From: Syntrophaceae bacterium UBA1163
GTDB taxonomy: Bacteria; Desulfobacterota; BSN033; UBA1163
Assembly: GCA_002311635.1 (NCBI GenBank)
Contig: DBZJ01000136.1
Span: 1 to 17,987, forward strand
Reading direction: 5' to 3'
Length of the DNA: 17,987 nt
Below the pieces are notes generated by a model. That model had not been told where the DNA came from. It was given only the letters and a program-made list of their open reading frames with translations, and searched no databases. The position numbers were made by a program, and so were the translations under genes. Positions 13,747 through 17,987 of the stretch are shown piece by piece (positions within the stretch are counted from its first letter, which is position 1; each line of letters starts with the position of its first letter).

Positions 13747-15675
13747 TTATTTGTTAACCTCTTCCATGACTGCCTGGACAAGGCTTTCCACATCTAACCC
13801 CTGCGACCGATAAAGCTCGTCCGGCTTGCCGGAACTGCCGTATTGCTTGATTCCGAGCTTTCGAAAACGTACCCTCAGGCCGCGCTCTGCGATGAAGTTG
13901 GCGATGAGACTACCCAGACCGGTCTGAATATGATGGTCTTCATAGGTGATGAGGATTCCCGTCTTAGCCGCTTTGAGGATGGCTTCACTATCTAAATCGC
14001 TTGAACAGGAGATGTTGAGGACTTGCACCGCCGCTCCTTTTTCTCTTAATTTTTGCCAGGCTTGGATGGCCTTGTGAACCATCCCTCCCATTGTGAGGAT
14101 AGCCGCATCCTTTCCGTCCCGCAGCAGATCGGCATGACCATACCGAAATTCATAAGGGTGGCCAAACAGAGGCGTCCCTTTCTCGGTGAGGAGGATTGGA
14201 ATAGAAGACCTCCCCATGATGACAACGAAATTTCCATGGGCCTTTGCAACGTATCGAGTCACACGATCGGTTTGGTTAGGGTCAGCAGGGATGATCATCT
14301 TATATCCAAAGAGATTTTGCATCACCCCGACGTAGTCGATACATTGGTGCGTTTTCCCATCTTCGCCCACATCGAGGCCGTTATGGGTGCAGATGAGTTT
14401 GAGGTTTGTCTCGTTGATATCGTTGAGACGGTGTTGATTATACGTCTCATCCACGCCGAAGACTCCAAAATCTGCAAAGAAAGAGAGAAGACCAAGAGTG
14501 GAGATAGCCCCGGCGATAGTGGCCGTATTATGCTCCTGGATTCCTCCCTGGAAGAAATGCTCGGGAAATTGTTTAGCGAATGCTGCCGTTTTGACGGAGG
14601 AGGCCAAATCACAATCGAAGACCGCCATGGGAAGGGGGGAGTCCGCTTGAACGCTGGTTTTGGCGATATCGACCAAGGCATTTCCGAAGGCCGACCGGTT
14701 GTCCAGTTTCCGATCTTTTTCATAATTTTTCGGACTCCCGATTTGGATAGAGGGAGAGGGCACCAGATATTTTCTTCCTGCAAAAGAAGGAGTTCCCCAA
14801 TCCTGAATGCGCCTATATCGATCCAGATCATCCTCGACTCCCAATTCCCGGATGGCCCTCTTACATTCTTCGAGGGTGAGGGCCTTTCCGTGAAACTCCT
14901 CCTTCCCTTCCATGAAAGAAACCCCTTTTCCCATTGTGGTGTGGGCCAGGATGAGCGTCGGATGTTTAGAAAGGGCTGCTTGACGGAATGAGGTATAGAT
15001 CTCCTGAAATTGATGGCCGTCTATCTCCATCACCCGCCATCCGTCCGATTCGAAATTTCTCACGATATCCTGGGGCATGATCTCTTGAGTGACTCCGCTG
15101 ATCTGTCTACAGTTGAAATCGATGATCGCAGTCAGGTTATCGAGACCATATTTGACAGCGAAACGGCGGGCCTCGGAAATTTGGCCTTTCTGCTGTTCTC
15201 CGCAACCCATGGCGACAAACACATGAAATTCTTTTTTTAAGATCTTTGCCCCTAAAGCGAATCCACAACCCGCTGACAATCCCTGTCCCAGATTGCCGGT
15301 ATTCCACTCGACCCCGGGGATCCCTTTCTCGACATGCCCCTCAAAAGGACTCCCTGCTTTACGAAAAGTAGCAATGGCCGCCTCGATTGGGGAAAAACCC
15401 ACACGGCCCAAAGCTGCGTATACTCCCGGAGAGGTGTGGCCATGGCTGATTACAATCCTGTCCCTGTTTGGGTCGGAGGGAGAACGAGGATCGACATTGG
15501 CATAGGAGTAGAGGACCAGATAGAAATCAATGGATGACATGGACCCACCGGGATGTCCTGATCCGGCAAGGGTGGTCATTTTCAAAATATCGCCTCTTGC
15601 CAGCCTCGCCAGCTCGGATAACCTTTCGAGAGATTCTTTATCCAGTTTTTCAGCATCGAATCTTCTCCCCTGCAT
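13747..15675 (-). CDS. tkt: Transketolase with altered thiamine-diphosphate motif
   Basis: A 642-residue, full-length transketolase. It moves two-carbon ketol units between sugar phosphates in the non-oxidative pentose phosphate pathway, with thiamine diphosphate. Pyrimidine- and substrate-site features: SGHPGGS (39-45), SHGHTSPGVYAALG (77-90), GGIQEHN (377-383) with the catalytic Glu381, HNGLDVGEDGKTHQ (431-444) and DPNQTDR. The diphosphate/metal motif, normally GDGE...N, reads GCGEQQKGQ (157-165; codon TGC) with N188 kept in IIDFNCRQ. The Asp that normally binds the metal is therefore Cys158. Activity may be reduced, or the branch may use another ligand. The start at 15675 has a good GGAGGT site (15681-15686 on the + strand reads ACCTCC). 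It leads a leftward set with the HAD and DUF47 genes and lies close to fbp and aldolase. Confidence 0.9.
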   Translation of the reverse strand: MQGRRFDAEKLDKESLERLSELARLARGDILKMTTLAGSGHPGGSMSSIDFYLVLYSYANVDPRSPSDPNRDRIVISHGHTSPGVYAALGRVGFSPIEAAIATFRKAGSPFEGHVEKGIPGVEWNTGNLGQGLSAGCGFALGAKILKKEFHVFVAMGCGEQQKGQISEARRFAVKYGLDNLTAIIDFNCRQISGVTQEIMPQDIVRNFESDGWRVMEIDGHQFQEIYTSFRQAALSKHPTLILAHTTMGKGVSFMEGKEEFHGKALTLEECKRAIRELGVEDDLDRYRRIQDWGTPSFAGRKYLVPSPSIQIGSPKNYEKDRKLDNRSAFGNALVDIAKTSVQADSPLPMAVFDCDLASSVKTAAFAKQFPEHFFQGGIQEHNTATIAGAISTLGLLSFFADFGVFGVDETYNQHRLNDINETNLKLICTHNGLDVGEDGKTHQCIDYVGVMQNLFGYKMIIPADPNQTDRVTRYVAKAHGNFVVIMGRSSIPILLTEKGTPLFGHPYEFRYGHADLLRDGKDAAILTMGGMVHKAIQAWQKLREKGAAVQVLNISCSSDLDSEAILKAAKTGILITYEDHHIQTGLGSLIANFIAERGLRVRFRKLGIKQYGSSGKPDELYRSQGLDVESLVQAVMEEVNK

Positions 15676-15863
15676 CTTTTACCTCCGCTTCGACATAGAT
15701 TAATCCTAATAGCATATTTGCCGCCAATTTGGGAAGAGATAAATGTGAAGGTGACGATTGAAAAAATTTTGGTACTGTGTTTTCGTTGACAATTCTTCAA
15801 TTTGGATATATTGATTTAAGTTGAGATCAACGTAACTCCCAGAATTCTCTCTGCGCCGAAAGG

Positions 15864-15986
15864 CTGTGTTGCAATGCTTTTTTGTCATTGCGAGCGAACG
15901 AAGAGAGCGTGGCAATCTCTCTATTTTCAAAACCCTGGGAGATTGCTTCGGTCGTTTCACTTCCTCGCAATGACATTGCCATACAG
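15864..15986. repeat. Nested inverted-repeat element, TCATTGCGAG core (copy 3)
   Basis: Outer arms CTGTGTTGCAATG (15864-15876) and CATTGCCATACAG (15974-15986) match at 11 of 13 positions. The inner palindrome runs from TGTCATTGCGAG (15883-15894) to CTCGCAATGACA (15964-15975) with GTGGCAATCTC and GAGATTGCTTCG. It lies between the divergent transketolase and alanine dehydrogenase genes. The rest of that gap (15687-15863) holds no gene or convincing promoter that I can see. Confidence 0.75.
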
Positions 15987-16028
15987 TCTCTGCTGAGGAC
16001 GGGTAGCGTCTTGGATTGGAGGCATACT

Positions 16029-17162
16029 ATGATCATCGGAGTGCCGAGGGAGATTAAAGAGGGTGAGAAAAGGGTGGGCATGACCCCACAAGGCGTAGAT
16101 GCCTTAGTTGCCCACGGCCATCGCGTGCTTGTGGAAAGAAGGGCGGGGGAAGGCAGCGGTTTCTCCGACAGGGAATATAAGGAAGCTGGAGCAACACTCG
16201 TCGAAAAGGCGAGGGATGTCTGGAACGAGGGCGAAATAGTGGTGAAAGTCAAGGAGCCCTTGGAGCCAGAGTTTCCACTGATGAGACCCGGTCAAATCCT
16301 CTTTACCTATCTTCATCTGGCTGCGAATCGGGAACTTACCCTAAAATTGATGGAACGCCGGATCGTTGGAATTGGGTATGAAACGGTTCAGGGTCAAGAT
16401 GGATCCCTCCCCCTACTTCGACCCATGAGCGAGATTGCGGGAAGGGCCTCAGTTCTTGCAGGGGGGATGTGCTTAGAAGCGAGGCACGGAGGAAGAGGTG
16501 TTCTCCTGTGCGGGGCGTCGGGCGTTCCTCCGGCCAAAGTGGTTATTCTTGGAGCAGGGGTGGTGGGCACCAACGCCTGCAAGGTTGCTTTAGGGATTGG
16601 CGCTCGTGTGAGCATCCTTGATATTCATCCGGAGAGGCTAAGTTATATCCATGACATCACACAAGGGCATATTGCCACTTTCATTTCCAATCGAATGACG
16701 ATTGGGGAAGAAATTGCAGGTGCCGACCTTGTCATCGGGGCGGTCCTAATCCCGGGCGCCCATGCACCCAAGCTGGTGACTCGCCAGATGCTCAAAAGGA
16801 TGCGCCCTGGTTCTGCGGTGGTCGACATCTCTGTGGATCAGGGCGGCTGTTTCGAAACCACACGACCCACCACTCATGAGAATCCCACGTACGTCGAAGA
16901 AGGAATTGTCCACTATTGTGTGACCAATATCCCGGGCGGCTTTCCAAGGACTTCCACGTTCGCCCTCACGAATGCGACATTTCCTTACGTCCTTGAGATT
17001 GCAGATAAAGGTTATGGAAAGGCTATGGAGGAGAATGCGGCATTGAGGAAAGGGCTTAATCTGATTGACGGGAAGGTCGTCTATCAGGCTGTCGCAGAAG
17101 GCTTTGGATTGCCTTTCATACAAAATCCCTTTTCTCCCCCTTCTTTGAAAACCCTTTCTTGA
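16029..17162 (+). CDS. ald: Alanine dehydrogenase
   Basis: A 377-residue NAD-dependent L-alanine dehydrogenase, interconverting L-alanine and pyruvate plus ammonia. Active-site residues fall at the positions known from characterised family members: R15 (EKRVGMTP), K75 (VKVKEP), H96 (YLHLAAN) and D270 (ISVDQGGC). The nucleotide fold has GAGVVG (175-180) with acidic D198 ending the next strand, favouring NAD. The VTNIPGGFPRTSTFALTNATFPY block (299-320 region) is typical. The start ATG 16029 has GGAGG (16018-16022) six bases ahead. A longer frame from 15882 reads through repeat DNA and is rejected. It runs divergently from transketolase; cmk follows 41 bases after the stop. Probably links amino-acid nitrogen with the pyruvate pool. 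Confidence 0.95.
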   Translation: MIIGVPREIKEGEKRVGMTPQGVDALVAHGHRVLVERRAGEGSGFSDREYKEAGATLVEKARDVWNEGEIVVKVKEPLEPEFPLMRPGQILFTYLHLAANRELTLKLMERRIVGIGYETVQGQDGSLPLLRPMSEIAGRASVLAGGMCLEARHGGRGVLLCGASGVPPAKVVILGAGVVGTNACKVALGIGARVSILDIHPERLSYIHDITQGHIATFISNRMTIGEEIAGADLVIGAVLIPGAHAPKLVTRQMLKRMRPGSAVVDISVDQGGCFETTRPTTHENPTYVEEGIVHYCVTNIPGGFPRTSTFALTNATFPYVLEIADKGYGKAMEENAALRKGLNLIDGKVVYQAVAEGFGLPFIQNPFSPPSLKTLS

Positions 17163-17203
17163 TAGAATAAACGCGGTTGGAAAAAGGAGGAGTGGATATC
17201 GAA

Positions 17204-17932
17204 ATGAGGAAGGTATCCAACAAAAAAAGGTTGACTATCGCGATCGACGGCCCTTCGGGCGCCGGAAAGAGTACAGTGGCGAAGGCGTTAAGCAAACGAT
17301 TGGGCTACCTTTATACTGACACGGGAGCGATGTACCGGACTGTTGCGCTGAGGGCGAAAGAAAAAAGCATCTCTCCGGAGAATGAATCCGCGCTTAGCCA
17401 GTTGGCCGAATCCCTTTACATCACCTTCGTTAGAGAAGGGGAACAAACCCACATTTTTTGTGATGGAGAAGAAATTACAGAAGCCATCCGCACCCCTGAA
17501 ATCAGCCGCCTTGCCTCTTACATCTCGAGACAAAAAGGAGTGAGAGAAGCTCTGGTCCGGATGCAGAGGGAGATAGGAAAGGAGGGGGGCGTCATCCTGG
17601 AGGGGAGGGATATCGGGACGGTGGTTTTTCCTGACGCCGATGTAAAATTCTATTTGGATGCTGAGAACGATGAAAGGGCGAGAAGAAGATATCATGAAAT
17701 GGTCCAAAAGGGGGTAAACGTGAATTTGAAGGAAACACAGGAAGACTTGGCACAAAGGGACCATAGTGATATGCATCGGAGCCATTCCCCTCTCAAGAAG
17801 GCAAACGATGCCGTGTTCATCGATTCCACCCATCGCTCTGTGGCAGAGATCGTGGAAGAGATGGTCCGGGTTGTGAAGGCAAAAGCGAAAATCCAGTTGA
17901 GAAGACTGGATTCCGGATCAAGTCCGGAATGA
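17204..17932 (+). CDS. cmk: Cytidylate kinase
   Basis: A 242-residue (d)CMP kinase, phosphorylating CMP and dCMP with ATP in pyrimidine nucleotide salvage and supply. P-loop GPSGAGKST (16-24), DTGAMYRT, EGRDIGTVVFPDADVKFYLDA, the RARRR lid region and QRDHSDMHRSHSPLKKANDA are all present. The start ATG 17204 is chosen because it lies just before the conserved kinase fold and is preceded by AAAGGAGG (13 bases, rather long). GTG 17192 abuts that site, and TTG 17177 precedes it. The last residues (LDSGSSPE) and the stop codon are encoded by a dispersed repeat, making the tail longer than in the E. coli enzyme (227 residues). In many relatives ispH and rpsA follow; here a palindrome follows instead, as far as the window shows. 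Confidence 0.93.
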   Translation: MRKVSNKKRLTIAIDGPSGAGKSTVAKALSKRLGYLYTDTGAMYRTVALRAKEKSISPENESALSQLAESLYITFVREGEQTHIFCDGEEITEAIRTPEISRLASYISRQKGVREALVRMQREIGKEGGVILEGRDIGTVVFPDADVKFYLDAENDERARRRYHEMVQKGVNVNLKETQEDLAQRDHSDMHRSHSPLKKANDAVFIDSTHRSVAEIVEEMVRVVKAKAKIQLRRLDSGSSPE

Positions 17933-17933
17933 C
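17905..17933. repeat. Dispersed repeat supplying the end of cmk
   Basis: ACTGGATTCCGG followed by ATCAAGTCCGGAATGAC is a half copy of the ATTCC/GGAATCCAG repeat family seen at 11566-11638. It holds the hairpin TTCCGGA-TCAAG-TCCGGAA (17911-17929). The TGA inside GGAATGAC is the cmk stop codon (17930-17932). Confidence 0.75.
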
Positions 17934-17953
17934 AACCAGAGTAAAGGGACTTT

Positions 17954-17981
17954 TGACGCACTACACTAGTGTAGTGCGTCA
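17954..17981. promoter_or_regulatory. Perfect 28-base palindrome, operator-like
   Basis: TGACGCACTACACT is followed directly by its exact reverse complement, giving a 14+14 palindrome with no loop. A TTGACG -35-like hexamer overlaps its left end (17953-17958), but no -10 at a normal distance is seen before the window ends. A loop-free palindrome is a better fit to a site for a dimeric or tetrameric repressor (for example of a toxin-antitoxin operon to the right) than to a terminator, as no T-run follows. Identity of the binding protein is unknown. Confidence 0.5.
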
Positions 17982-17987
17982 TAAATA

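Noticed and set aside
6317..15986. CRISPR array
   Set aside because: The repeats are far apart, palindromic and not regularly spaced, and no cas gene is present.
15882..16028. Upstream extension of alanine dehydrogenase
   Set aside because: It translates the TCATTGCGAG repeat; ATG 16029 has GGAGG at the right distance and matches the family N-terminus.

Overview
The window looks like a chromosomal segment of a Gram-negative bacterium of the Desulfobacterota (old Deltaproteobacteria) type. This is an inference from three things: a MiaB/FBPase/class II aldolase/transketolase/alanine dehydrogenase/CMP kinase gene set, secreted fibronectin- and PKD-type proteins, and intergenic gaps packed with palindromic repeats of kinds familiar from that group. 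No rRNA, tRNA or CRISPR was seen, so the assignment stays tentative.

Left part (1-5736, + strand): two long, secreted, mosaic beta-rich proteins. The first is cut by the left window edge. They share a 3' module (PKD-like domain, Kre9/KNH-like domain, a C-terminal tandem beta domain) and even a matching terminator hairpin. Between them lies a short secreted protein made of one fibronectin type III-like domain, which resembles the N-terminal domain of the second large protein. A sigma-54-like promoter precedes the short gene. A PilZ (c-di-GMP receptor) gene follows at 5884-6273.

Middle part (6621-11411, + strand): surE (nucleotidase), miaB (tRNA ms2i6A methylthiotransferase), fbp (fructose-1,6-bisphosphatase) and a class II fructose-bisphosphate aldolase. 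miaB and fbp are only 17 bases apart. fbp and aldolase act on the same metabolite.

Right part: on the - strand, transketolase, a HAD phosphatase and a DUF47/PhoU-like protein run leftward (15675 to 11759), probably as one transcription unit interrupted by repeats. Alanine dehydrogenase and cytidylate kinase run rightward (16029-17932). With fbp and the aldolase, transketolase makes this a sugar-phosphate (gluconeogenesis / non-oxidative pentose phosphate) neighbourhood. The transketolase is odd: the thiamine-diphosphate motif reads GCGE instead of GDGE.

The most unusual layer is intergenic. Almost every gap holds a palindromic element. Three elements with a TCATTGCGAG core each sit inside a further, different pair of matching inverted arms. 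One 159-bp element has GAGGCTG ends. Several elements run into genes: the stop codon of the HAD gene, the C-terminus of MiaB and the C-terminus of cytidylate kinase all lie in repeat sequence. The window ends in a perfect 28-base palindrome that looks like an operator. I found no clearly new enzymatic system. The best candidates for something undescribed are the tandem beta domain of the twin secreted proteins and the nested inverted-repeat elements.
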